From contig NC_089443.1 in assembly GCF_026210795.1 (NCBI RefSeq), positions 992,001 to 1,056,000 of the forward strand: a DNA stretch of 64,000 bases, written 5' to 3'. The stretch is from Rhizophagus irregularis. Lineage: Eukaryota; Glomeromycota; Glomeromycetes; Glomerales; Glomeraceae. The position numbers and the translations under genes were made by a program. The first letter of the stretch is position 1, and each line of letters begins with the position of its first letter. This document shows, piece by piece, positions 24,601-35,112 of the stretch. Below the pieces are notes generated by a model. That model saw only the letters and a program-made list of their open reading frames with translations, was not told the origin of the DNA and ran no database searches.

Positions 24601-25740
24601 TTCGTCTAACAACGCCTTTGTGATTTAACCCATCTTTATTAATATAGCAAAAGATGTGAAAATACATCACGTCTTTACCATATAGACGTAAATACTGACA
24701 AACTTTCCGAAGACTGAAATTTGTTCATACATTCATTACGAGCTCTTAACCTTTTCATTTGATGCGTAATGCCTTGACCACTTTTCCATGTTAACTTCTT
24801 CATCACATTGCATTAACCAATATGTTTTCTACTTAAATTACCTAAATTCTTAATAATTGAAATAAAAGATTTGATCACGCTTTTAAATCTTTTATTTGAA
24901 TTTCCCAAATACAAATTGTTATTAACAATTCCTTTTTAATAGCTTCGTGAAAAATTCTGCCATTAAAAATAAAGAAAAAATAAACGAGCAGCCCAATTGA
25001 ATTCAATTCTAATATTGTTAGAATTTACCTCATTTTTTACTATTTATAACGCTTAATTGATAACTTGGTCAATTGTAACTTGATTCATCCATATGTGTCC
25101 AGGTCTCTATAGCATGACCACAACGGACACATCTACCAGACTTATAAATTTCAGGACTACGTTTATTTAAAATATCCATAGAAGGTAAAATTTCCAAAAA
25201 ATTTTTAATATTATAGGCTACCATATCATTGTTCTTGACCGAAAATCTTTCGATTGTATTCATTCACAATTATTATATCGTACGAAGCGTTCCAATCAAT
25301 ATCTACATCTTGAAGTTTGAGTCTATAATATCAAGACCGACCATGTCGCTTTATAATAACATTGATTAAATGTTTTATAAAATTCATGTGGACAAGTTAC
25401 CATTAATCTACTTCCCAAGAATTTTCATAATTTAAACATGTTTCCACATCATTATCTTTCATTTACTAGCTATTGTAACTACGATATTTGATTCTTGTAA
25501 ATAAGTATACATTCTTCCATAAAAAGCTATTATGAATATTCCGTATTTTCCTTGAATTCCTTCTTTCCTTTGTTATCATAAAAAATTTTAATCCATAATT
25601 GGTAAACCGACAAATTCTCTGTACAAACTAAGACACTACTATAGCCATAAGCGCACATATAATCGTTAATTCTACAACACTGAAACAATTTTCTACACCT
25701 TTGTGGTATTGTTGGTTCTTGAAAATAAAACAGGTTCACG
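24600..25740 (-). mobile_element. Probable LINE-type retroelement relic
   Basis: On the minus strand at 25263-25069 the translation has LPSMDILNKRSPEIYKSG followed by CVRCGHAIETWTH. This is the C-x2-C...ETW.H arrangement typical of the zinc-binding segment after reverse transcriptase in non-LTR elements. Flanking minus-strand sequence is broken by stops. No intact reverse transcriptase or RNase H motif is visible, so this is a fragment and the class assignment is moderate. Confidence 0.45.
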
Positions 25741-25852
25741 TATCGGCCGTATCGCCGTAAATGTACAACAAATCAGATGATGCTCAGATGATATTTGACG
25801 CAGATTGTTAGTGCTCGAAAATAAGTAACTCTATAATTTCTTCCTATTGTAA

Positions 25853-25925
25853 CACTCTAATAATGTATTAATAAATCAAAATACTATAAAACTAGCCAAT
25901 TTTGGATTATCAAAGATATTTTTGG
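25853..25925 (+). pseudogene. Kinase catalytic-loop relic
   Basis: HSNNVLINQNTIKLANFGLSK is readable in frame without the rest of the kinase. The exon start lacks the usual AG (AA instead), and DFG has become NFG. Fragment only. Confidence 0.55.
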
Positions 25926-25988
25926 TGTAAATTTCTTGTGTAAAGCTATTTTAGCCATCCACATTATGCAAGGTCTTTTAGTAATTAA

Positions 25989-26608
25989 AAGTTTGCATAA
26001 TACAGCGTTAAATCTATTGCGTTTTGACATGAAGTATTTAATTTGCAATAGTGTAATGTTTATAACACAGCTTCAAATCACTAATATCACACCTCAAGTT
26101 CAAATTAAGGCTAAATGATTATTACTAATGAAATCCTCTATGATAGTAATCTTATTTTATTTATAACATATTATAAAGAATTTTAAATAATAACAAAATT
26201 TATAATTTCTAATTTATAATTAGAAAATTTTTATTATTCAAAATCTGAGGAGGTGGGAAAACTTTATTTGGCCTTCTTAACTCCTTATATAACTATCACC
26301 TGCGCGTGGTTTTAAGGATGCTTAAAATATATAAAGTAATTACTGTATATATCAATAATATATTAATAAGTTCACCCAATCAAAAGTAAAAATTCACCTA
26401 TAAAATATTTGTTACAACCTCCCATTTCCATTTTACTATTATTTGGGATATTTGATGAACTTTGGTAAAATAAAAAAATAGCAAGGCTTACTGATATTAT
26501 TTATCTAATTATTTTATAGTCGAGATATACTAAAACATTGATTTATCACATAAATATTTTACAATAATTCGCTTAATATATAAAAGCAAATTCTTTTGTA
26601 AAAATGAC
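25989..26608 (+). repeat. Diverged duplicate shared with 48151-48556
   Basis: Ordered matches with indels to the stretch at 48151-48556, for example AATACAGCGTTAAATCTA, GAGGAGGTGGGAAAACTTTA, CTGCGCGTGG and AATAAGTTCACCCAAT. No coding content was identified. It lies next to kinase relics at both places. Confidence 0.6.
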
Positions 26609-26649
26609 ATTCACGTTAGTTAAATACCAGCAGTGATCCATTGCCTCGC

Positions 26650-27005
26650 ACCAAGACTAATATTTATAAATATGACTATTACATTTAAAATGATGATACA
26701 GAAGATCCAATTAAAAGTACACTTCCAAAAATATCAAAATCTTTATCAAATATGTTGGAATGAAGAAACAAAATCAAGACACGATATTAAAGAAGTATAT
26801 GAAATTATAAGTCAAATTGTAATATTGAAGATTTCTTTGATCTACAATCTCCACACGATATTGATAACAGAAGTGACAAAAGTAGTTCATGATCTAACTA
26901 TTTCATCTAATTCTTCGAGTAAGTTTAATATACAGTATTAAGTCATCTTTTTCCAAAATTTTTAATTGGTGACAAATTGTTTATTGATGGCCCGCAGTAT
27001 ATAGT
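26650..27005 (+). pseudogene. Relic of a kinase-MACPF gene like that at 21.5 kb
   Basis: EDPIK.TLPKYQNLYQICWNEETKSR.DIKEVYEI matches the kinase C-lobe end encoded near 22480-22580, followed by remains of the FDLQSP acidic tail. Right after it (26941-27000) comes SHLFPKFLIGDKLFIDG, the MACPF-like signature. The four-helix-bundle exon that lies between them at 21.5 kb is missing, so an internal deletion has occurred. Confidence 0.65.
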
Positions 27006-27507
27006 AAAATGAGAGAAGTGTTAAATAATAAGAATATTTATTTTTAAAACAAATAATAGAGATAGACAAATAACAAGATTATTATAAAGTGGAAGTATTT
27101 GTACATAAAAAATGATACCAAAATTAAAGGGGAAGAACTTTTGTGTATAAGAAAATTAAAGTTGTAATTATGATATATATAAAAGGAAAAACTATGAAAA
27201 GGTATAAAAGGAATTGATAACTTGGAATAATAATAATAATGTACAGTAATTTTATAGCGTGTAAGAAAAAAAATCGCAAAGTAAAAATTAATATCTACAT
27301 TCTACAGCAGAAGATAATGATGAAAATTCACCGGAGGTTGCAATTTAAATATAAGTAAATTGTAAGTGGAAAATCAACGTTTATTAATTTACAGTATGTG
27401 GTTTTATTAAACCAGAGATTGATAGTAATGAAGTTGTTTAATATGTAATTGATTATTATTTGATAAATGGATTACTGAAATTAAAAAAATTGAATTCTTT
27501 ATGACAC
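27006..27507. other. Spacer, nothing recognised
   Basis: AT-rich; no motif seen. Confidence 0.4.
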
Positions 27508-27783
27508 ATGATAAATAATTGCAATTACCCCGATAACGTATCTCTTATTCAAGAACGGTCAATATATGTTAATATCAATTTAAATCTCATCGAATTTACT
27601 AAATTGAATGAATTTTGGAATAAAATTTCATTGCAACTTCCTCTCTTAGGAAAAAATAGCTCAGCTTATCAGAAGTTTTTAGCAAAGAATTGCTACTATG
27701 ATGTATTTTTAATAAATCAAATAGCAGCTAAGTACAATAAACTAGGAAACGGGAACCGTTGTAAGTCCGGAGCGAAAAACTAA
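27508..27783 (+). CDS. Small uncharacterised protein, 91 aa
   Basis: An ATG-initiated open frame with balanced amino-acid composition, including LNEFWNKISLQLPLLGK and NCYYDVFLINQIAAKYNKLG. That is unusual for chance frames in such AT-rich DNA. No signal peptide or membrane segment is evident. It may be an exon or a fragment of a larger family. Its last codons overlap the 12-bp terminal inverted repeat at 27765-27776. I do not recognise it. Confidence 0.4.
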   Translation: MINNCNYPDNVSLIQERSIYVNINLNLIEFTKLNEFWNKISLQLPLLGKNSSAYQKFLAKNCYYDVFLINQIAAKYNKLGNGNRCKSGAKN

Positions 27784-28474
27784 AATTTGCGATTTCATTG
27801 GGTGACGATCACGTGGACGACACGTGATCGTTTTTTTCGTAGTCCTTTTTTTTTTTTAAAAAAAAAAAAATTAGTAACGCGTTTATTAATTATGATTATA
27901 TATATATAAATACATAATTACACAAACACTTAGAAAATAATATAACTATATTATATTACCCTCTATAACTAACCATTCTATCTAAATACTATACTAAAAT
28001 TGTAACTATATATTCAATCATAATAAAAACTAATCTAAATGTATAATTTAACTTTCGTTCCCCAATTATTTTTGATCGATCTACCATTAGTTACGTCACC
28101 TAATAAACTAGCTTTTGTTACTAATTTTTAAAATCATTTTTATATATTTTTTTCATTTAAACTATTTTTATTTGTTTTTCCAATTTTTCTTAATTTTTTA
28201 TTATCTTCACTATCATCATCATCCTCTTTTCTTTTTTTTTCTTTTTCTTTTATCCTTACTATCTATACCCCTTATCTTTTTCTATTTCAGCCACTTCGTC
28301 ACATCTTTTAACAAAAAATTCTCACTCTATATTTATTATAACAAAATCTCCACAAGTCCTAATCAAAATCTTATATTCTTTTTCCTTCGATATCGCATCA
28401 ATTTTCTATTGTATACACCTCTTAAAAGTTTCCATATTCTATTAAATCTTATAGTCCCTCGCTTCGCTCCGGAC
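27765..28474. mobile_element. Candidate short TIR element (about 710 bp)
   Basis: GTCCGGAGCGAA at 27765-27776 is inverted as TTCGCTCCGGAC at 28463-28474. Inside are a perfect 11-bp hairpin at 27805-27831, long T and A runs near 27846-27870, and a pyrimidine-rich stretch, but no transposase. No clear target-site duplication was identified, so it may be a non-autonomous element or only a chance repeat. Confidence 0.4.
27805..27831. repeat. Perfect hairpin containing CACGTG
   Basis: ACGATCACGTG, a 5-base loop, then CACGTGATCGT, followed by a T-run. It lies 21 bases after the stop codon of the 91-aa frame. Confidence 0.85.
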
Positions 28475-28877
28475 AAATAAACGATTATTTTACTTATAAA
28501 ATTAAATCAAATAATTGACGTATCCCTGTATATAGAAATCAATCTTTTCCAAATTAGGTCTAAAACCCCAGTAAAGTTCAAATAAATCACGTGATGTGGT
28601 TCAAATAATATCTAGATAATCCATTTCTTTTTTTGGACATTGGTAAGGAGTATAATTCCGGACAGAATTATGTTTATAATTTTGAATTAATTTCCTAAAA
28701 TGGATGATGACATAAGTGTTAAAAATCCTGTGACGTAATTTCTGGCCTTTCTATTAATCCACTTCATTTGTAAGTAGTAAAATCAACTTCATTAGAAATA
28801 TTATCCTTACCAGAATTTTCCACCGTGATTATTAAAAATGTTGTCTTTAACAACTTTTAAAAACCACTTCGACTAGA
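28475..28877. other. Spacer with TCACGTGA
   Basis: No gene seen. TCACGTGA is at 28587-28594, and an element related to the divergent-promoter motif (CCGGACAGAATTATG) lies near 28660. Confidence 0.4.
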
Positions 28878-30520
28878 ATGGAAGCTTCTACTGTCACTCC
28901 GGTCTACATTAACCTGCCGAATAGCGGAAAGGTGTGTCTTCATATTTTTTTTTTTACATAAACTAGAAGTTCTGAACCTTAAATGTAGCAGTAATGGTGA
29001 AATGTAATTAATAGAAATTATTAATGATCGATTCTTAGATAATTATAGAAGAAGCAAAAGAGGAAGCAAATGGTCAAGATGTGGATGTAATTGAGATCGC
29101 ATTACCTCCTATTAATTCCAAACATTATTTGAGAATATTGGAAGTGCATTAGTTTCATGTCGAAAGAATTGGGGAAAAATTGTTTATTAAGGTAACTGTC
29201 GTCTGGTCTGTAATTCTGTCTCATTTATGTTATTTATATTTATATCTCTTAGCTCGATGGTGGAAAGAAAGTTGATGTGCATGAAGAATTAAAGAATGAT
29301 CTCAAAGATCAACTCCCAGATAACTGGTGGGTTCGAAATGAAGCGACGTGTTGTAAACAGTGGTGAATATCTCACTGATGTAGGCGCATGGCGAAAAAAA
29401 CCAACCAACAAACGAACTTATCCTATTCTTTACTCATACCCACCGCCTTCAATCTGGATTGAGGTTAATATAAATTTGATGTAATTGATATATATCTTAA
29501 CCCATTAGATAGTGTACAACCGACAAAAGGATCGCGAACATGCAATGTCAAATATTCAACTCGCTAAGGAACGCGCGTCGGAAACGGCTGAAGTAAGGAA
29601 AACAACAGAAACAACAAAAAGGGAGACGAAAAGTATAAACAAGTAACTCTAGTAGAGATATACGAATACAATACCGTGAACGCTTCTTGCTCGACAAGGT
29701 TATCGCCTAACCCATTCGCAATCGAAGAATCTGATGAAGAATGTATAAAAGAGGGTAAAAAGCGAACTATCGGTAAGCAAGGTGATAGGAGTAAAGTAGA
29801 AGATGAAGAGAGTGACGAAGGAGAGTGGACGACATGTAATAGAAGAGGTAAAGGTAAAGCTGGTTGTGTAAGGGGTAGAGGAACTAGAGGTAGAGGTAGA
29901 AAGAAGTAGTAGAAGTAGGTGTAGGCAAACACAGGAATATTTGTTCAATGGTATGGGTGTTATTCTGTAGTTGTGTAGCTAGTAGTTAAAGGTGTTCGTG
30001 TGTGGACCAAGCGGTAGGCCGAAGAACGCTCGGTCGGTATGGAGAGATTGGGTGGTATTTAGTATCACCATTTCTGCTGTTTAATATGTAATTTGTTTGT
30101 TTGTTTTTGCACTTTACTGAATAAAGAAATGCGTTTATCAAAAAAAAAAAAATATTCGACTCGCTAAACCCCATTGTGCAAGAACCGAATTTCTTATAGT
30201 AGCTCTTGCCCCTGGCACAACACCTCATCCGGATAATACAAACCCTAAAGCAACTTCCGTACCAGTAGGAGCTCCATTAAATGTTCGCCCACATCGAGGT
30301 CCGTATATTGGTTACTGGCCTTCCCGTGTTAATTACAATGCAGTTCGTTGGTACAAAATAAGTTGGAATCAATATCTAGATATTGGATATGATGTTCGTA
30401 TTGGCTTTAATGTTCTCCTTAATCAATTAACAGAAAATGATGAAGATGATGATGTGGAAGACAATGATGAAGAACATGAAGAAGATGAGGGATTAGTGTT
30501 ATTACTGCGTCATATGATTA
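28878..30520 (+). pseudogene. Uma2-like (PD-(D/E)XK type) nuclease-fold pseudogene interrupted by a retrocopy
   Basis: Exon 1 begins at the ATG at 28878 and ends at a GTGTGT donor after 28931. Exon 2 starts at 29039 (IIIEEAKEEANG). Later pieces include GGKKVDVHEELKND, TGGFEMKRR, GEYLTDVGAWR and PPPSIWIE, then VYNRQKDREHAMSNIQLAK. After the insertion at 29568-30150 the text resumes with PHCARTEFLIVALAPGTTPH and ends in an acidic tail. The Asp in TDVG and the Glu in WIEV resemble the metal-binding pair of Uma2-type folds. Damage besides the insertion: a TAG near 29150 and a frameshift near 29320. The Uma2 link is a motif-level inference; the pseudogene status is clear. Confidence 0.65.
29568..30150 (+). 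mobile_element. Retrocopy insertion with poly(A) and 17-bp target-site duplication
   Basis: The insertion is flanked by AATATTCAACTCGCTAA (29551-29567) and AATATTCGACTCGCTAA (30151-30167), a 17-bp duplication with one difference. It ends with AATAAA (30120-30125) and a run of at least 10 A before the right duplicate: the signature of target-primed reverse transcription of a polyadenylated RNA. Its coding part (roughly 29620-29909) encodes the end of a charged protein, including LSPNPFAIEESDEE and finishing RGRGTRGRGRKK. The source gene is not recognised. The 5' end is truncated. Confidence 0.85.
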
Positions 30521-30839
30521 ATATATCCTTCTGCACAATTTTGACGAGCCCGGACAGCGTGTCCAGATTCTACCACCAGAAAAAAATAGTATTTCTTACA
30601 TGTGTATTGCAAAACATACATTAATAAAGCATTTTCCACACCGGGTTTTATTTTAAAGTGTGTTCTGCATGCGTTAGTGATCACTGCTAAATGTAATATT
30701 TCAAACCTTTTTTTCTGAACCCGTTAATGGTAGAATATTTTTTTGAGCTATACGAAGAAAAAAAGGCTGCGCCACATTACTTCGCCCGGACACGCGTGTC
30801 CAGGTTTTTAGTTACGGTTATGCTTTGACCCAAACGGAC

Positions 30840-32130
30840 GGAGAGCTTGCAAAAGTAATTTTTAGGCGAACTCTAAGCTCAATTGCAGAGTCAAGGGAAA
30901 GTATGCAACGAGATTTGGAGGAAATCATCAAGCCAAAGTTGCGCAATCCGGTAAAAATAATGTGATTGGCGGTCACATAACTCTGCCAGAAAATGCTATA
31001 TATGTGAAGGGTTTCTACACGAAACCCGATTTAATAAGGTAAAATATTTCGATACCGTCAGAAAATTCCTAGGTTCAGCAACATTATGGCTGTGTTAAAA
31101 TCAAATGCCATGTGATGCCACAGAAGCGGAGGCTATGTATCGTACAGAAAGAAGGCTTAAGTATAGAAGAGGAAAAACCATTCAAAACAGCGTCCGAATG
31201 CTGTATACGTAAAAGAAAACTTCAAGCCGAAACAAATAAAAACAAGGTTAGAGATCATGACCATTTCACCGGGAAATATCGTGGCGCGGCGCATCGACCG
31301 CATCGTGGTTGTAATCTCCAGCTCCGGATAAAACCAGACGAAATTAAGATCCCATTGATATATCATGGTGGAAAGCATTATGGCTTTCATCATGAAATAC
31401 TTGAATTAGGCCTAGTTAGTGAAGATAAAATCAAAATAATTGCGGGCAACATGGAGAACTATAAGACGATAATAATTAACCAGATCAAATCTATAGATTC
31501 CTGTCGATTCCAGTTCCCATCGCTAGAAAAAGTAGCAAGTAACTTGCGTAGACAAGAAAAGACACCAGAGCAGTTAGCTAAATGTTTTCCGATTATGGCG
31601 CAAAGCATATCTGGGTTCACTTATGAATTAATAAACGATCCAGAGCGCTTCTCTAGGGCAAAGCTCCCATCAAGAAAAGAATTTAACACAGTGCTAGGTA
31701 GACTAAATTATTGCGACCAATGTGTAAATACGAAATAAAGAGTAAAAAGTGCAATGAAAAATGTAAAGAAGAGGATTTAAAAGAAATTGATGATTGTGAA
31801 CACGAAAGAATTTACACCATCATTAGTCAAAAGCAATATGACCATGCGCAAAGAGTATGGGAGGAAGCAAATGTTTTAATATTAGCGGACCCAATTCAGC
31901 GATTCCGAACGATAATGAAGGAAGTATCCGGACTAGACTCTTTGAACTATATAACATTGCCATCATTCGCATTTGACATGGTAAAAAAGATGACCAAATT
32001 CAAGCTTGATTTATTTCATAAAGGGCAGGAGGATATGCATGAGTTCGTTCAACGTTGAATGCGGGGTGGAAATTCAATGGCGCCACGTCGCATAGTAAAA
32101 GCAAATTTTTCTGGAATGAAAGGCTATAAT
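30840..32130 (+). pseudogene. Family B (protein-primed type) DNA polymerase fragment with HNH-like N-part
   Basis: An open frame at 31112-31738 contains VRDHDHFTGKYRGAAHRPH, the HNH/endonuclease-VII-like segment often found ahead of Polinton/plasmid-type DNA polymerases. This is followed by an exonuclease-domain-like stretch (KIPLIYHGG, ELPP-like AKLPSRKEF). A shifted frame at 31711-32058 continues with YDHAQRVWEEANV, LADPIQRFR and FAFDMVKKMTKFKLDL. TGA at 32056-32058 is followed by MRGGNSMAPRR, the conserved RGG region. The polymerase palm motifs are absent because the sequence changes to kinase relic near 32150. It is probably a remnant of a Polinton-like or linear-plasmid-like element, broken by one frameshift and one stop. 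Confidence 0.7.
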
Positions 32131-32189
32131 GGTTAAAACAATTAATATATTGTTTGACTGGCAACAATGTAAAAGAATTTATACTTTTT

Positions 32190-34450
32190 ATTATCATAGA
32201 ACCAAAATGGCCTTGTGAAAAATTATATGCTAGTTATGGTATCATATATGCTGATAGTGGTACTATTAAAAATTATTTGAAAACCTTACTTGGAACGATA
32301 AATATAGATTGGAATACCAATTATCCTTTGATATATCGTGATTACATAATGAATTGTGATTTGGTAAATTTTTTTTCTTGACTTGATTTACTCAATTTTA
32401 ATAAACATTATTCATTATTTGATATATTAGCACTCTGGCAATGTGTTAGTTCATCGAGATACTATAAAGCTGGCTGATTTTGGTTTGTCAAAAAGAATAG
32501 ATTCATTATCTGCTCCATCTAAACAATCGAAATTATTTGGAGTTATTTATCCAATAAATTCGATAGTCAAAAGAAGAGCTCTTTAAATAAAAAAAGCGAC
32601 ATTTACAGCACCGGTGTATTATTATGGAAGATATCTAGCGGACAGCCTCCTTTTTGTACTGAAGGTGGAGAATATGATATTTCTTTAGTTGCAAAAATCT
32701 TGCAAGGTCAGAGAAAAACCTGTGCCTGATACATCTGAAGATTATGTTAAAATTTACACCGGTAAGTCCAATACAAGATATATTGTTTATGAATATTTTA
32801 TCTGATTTATCAAAATTGATTTATATTTGTATGTTGGGATGGTGATCCAGATAACCGTCCAACTATCGATGAAGTAGTGAAAAGATTAAAAGAAAAAGAA
32901 ATCACATAATATCGTCAATGAAAGCGGAAAATCAATTATCAAAATAGATAAACAAGAATTTAATCCAAATGATGACGATACCTTAAATATTGATGATTCA
33001 TCAAATATATTATAATAAATGAATACAAATGAAAAAGAACCTAAGAAGAGTTTGAGAAATAAAAAAAAATTTGTAAAGGTGAGGTACTATAAATTTATTA
33101 TTAATATTTTATTTCCAACGATTCATTTCCAACATTTAATTATGAATTTCTTAAACATAATAGAACTGATGATAATTATCCCATTTACGAAATTTCTTTC
33201 TTTAATTGACGAAATTAGAAATATTTTTAATGAGGTCATTGAGATAGCGCAAGCAGCTGAATATAATGGAAGAATTTGTAACGCATTAATGCAACGAGTT
33301 CATGCTGTAGACTCAGCCGTGTTTGATCTTAAAGTTCAAAGAAATAATCAAGAATATTTTTAACGGAAATAATTATCTACACTTGCAAGATTTAATTACT
33401 ATTATCTGTTAAAATTAAGATATATACTACCAGAAAATTTAGAGAAAATTATGCGGAAATTTTGAAGTTTGTATAATCAAAATAGATACATCGAATTAAG
33501 GATAAAATTCGTCCCGAAGAAGAACAACAACACTTAAAAGCCGATAAAGAAGATTTAAATAAAGTAAGCTTAACATTATTTTACATTATGAATATAACTT
33601 AAAATTAATTATCCCTGTAATTTTAGTATTTGAACAAATAGTGGGAGTTGACGACAAAGACAAAGAAGAAGTGAATTAAAAATCAATAAAAATTAATATA
33701 ATTAAAAAGTACGATGGAAAAATTTTTGAATAAAATGAGTATAACCATCAATCGAAAATTGATGAAATTTTTCAAGCACATCAATTAATATTTTTTGATT
33801 ACAAAAAAACTGACAAGAAACCACGTAAGGATGAGATTGTGATTAAATGGGTTAGTGTAAAAAATAAAGAAGAATATGCGAAGACAAATTAACGTACAAA
33901 ATCAAATAATTCTTAGAAAACTTTACGATTGGCAGAATATAGTAACAATTTACTAATTATGAAAATAAATGGTAGAATGGGCTAAACATGGAAATTTACG
34001 TGAATTTTATACAAATAATGAAAATTCTTTTGTTCCTAAGCAAAAATTACGTATTTCTCTTGATATTGCTCGTGGGTTAAATTTCCCAATAACTGTAAAG
34101 TATAAAGTCTTTAAGTTCTTTTGATCGCTTCATTGTTTGATTTTTTTTTGATTCTTTTAATTCTAAATTTTGCATCGTGATATCAGAGCTGAGAATGTAT
34201 TAATCACACTTGATAATATAGCAAAACTTATGAATTTTAAATTTAGTCGCTCATATAAGGCAGACACGGTGAATCAAATCTAAAATATAGGACAGATTCG
34301 ATATAGTGCTCCTGAAATATTGAAGAGGACCCCAGGCTTCAAATACAATAACAAATGTGAAGTTTATAGCTTTGGAATTTTACTTTGGAAAATTTCAGAA
34401 GAAAAAACTCCATATGAAATCTGGATGATTTTGTAGAAATAACTAGACTT
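32190..34450 (+). pseudogene. Decayed kinase / four-helix bundle / pseudokinase gene
   Basis: Collinear with the 3' half of the giant genes but full of lesions. Kinase pieces: YADSGTIKNYLK (about 32250), [21 protein letters not shown] (about 32435-32490), and KKSDIYSTGVLLWKISSGQPPF (about 32600). DNRPTIDEVVKRLKEKE lies near 32850. Four-helix bundle: 33180-33560, internally deleted. Pseudokinase: 33720-34450, where the DFG site reads NFK (KLMNFKFSRSY) as in the intact copies. There is no MACPF between kinase and bundle, unlike the giant genes. Several frameshifts and stops make it non-functional. Confidence 0.8.
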
Positions 34451-34490
34451 GTGCTTGATAGAAAAATTATATTTAAATTTCCGTAAGATA

Positions 34491-35112
34491 CATAAGATTA
34501 ATTATTCTTTTTTACTGTCCAATAAAGCAATATATATGCGTAAACCCGATCTGGTCTCAGTTTAAAAAATGAAGCGATCGTATTAGACTTACATCCAACT
34601 CTAACCGCTTTTTATCCGATTATCCTTTAATCTTGATCAGGATGAATTCAAAATATTACCACAAGTGATGAATAATTAATATGAACCATCCAATCTGAAG
34701 AATATCACTGATTACAAAAAATCACTGCTACTTTGTAAAAAAACTCCACCTCTGATCGATCAGGCTTATTGACCATTATTTATACAGTATTATAATTTAT
34801 AAGCATTCAAACCATTTTTTAGACTTATTGGATATAAATTTTTTATTTTATTTTCTTAAATACACAATAATAAATAAATACTATAATCAAAAACCTTGTT
34901 ACCTTGTTTACCAATAAATTATCGTAAAAAAAAGAAAATCTTTTTTTAATACTCTTAAACGTACTATAATAACGATAATTCAATCCCTATAGCTACTTAG
35001 CTTATTTTTAATTCTACACTTGTTAGAACTTTCATATCATTCTAATTAATAATTTTATTTACAGAGAAAGCAACATTACTAATCATAAAATATCCGATAA
35101 TTTTGGATCCCT
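34491..35112. other. 3' flank of the minus-strand MACPF-like gene
   Basis: No gene. The 34780-35000 stretch is AT-rich like the flanks at 50.2-50.4 and 63.0-63.2 kb, consistent with its being part of the duplicated unit. Confidence 0.4.

Noticed and set aside
27805..27840. Rho-independent-type terminator
   Set aside because: Hairpin plus T-run, but the organism is eukaryotic, so it is treated as a palindrome.
28115..28480. Open frame of 121 codons
   Set aside because: Pyrimidine-rich low-complexity DNA encoding only Phe/Leu/Tyr-rich text, with no homology or exon signals.
29564..29948. Minus-strand frames across the retrocopy
   Set aside because: Antisense of the charged/RG-rich sense frame; Leu/Ser/Thr low complexity.
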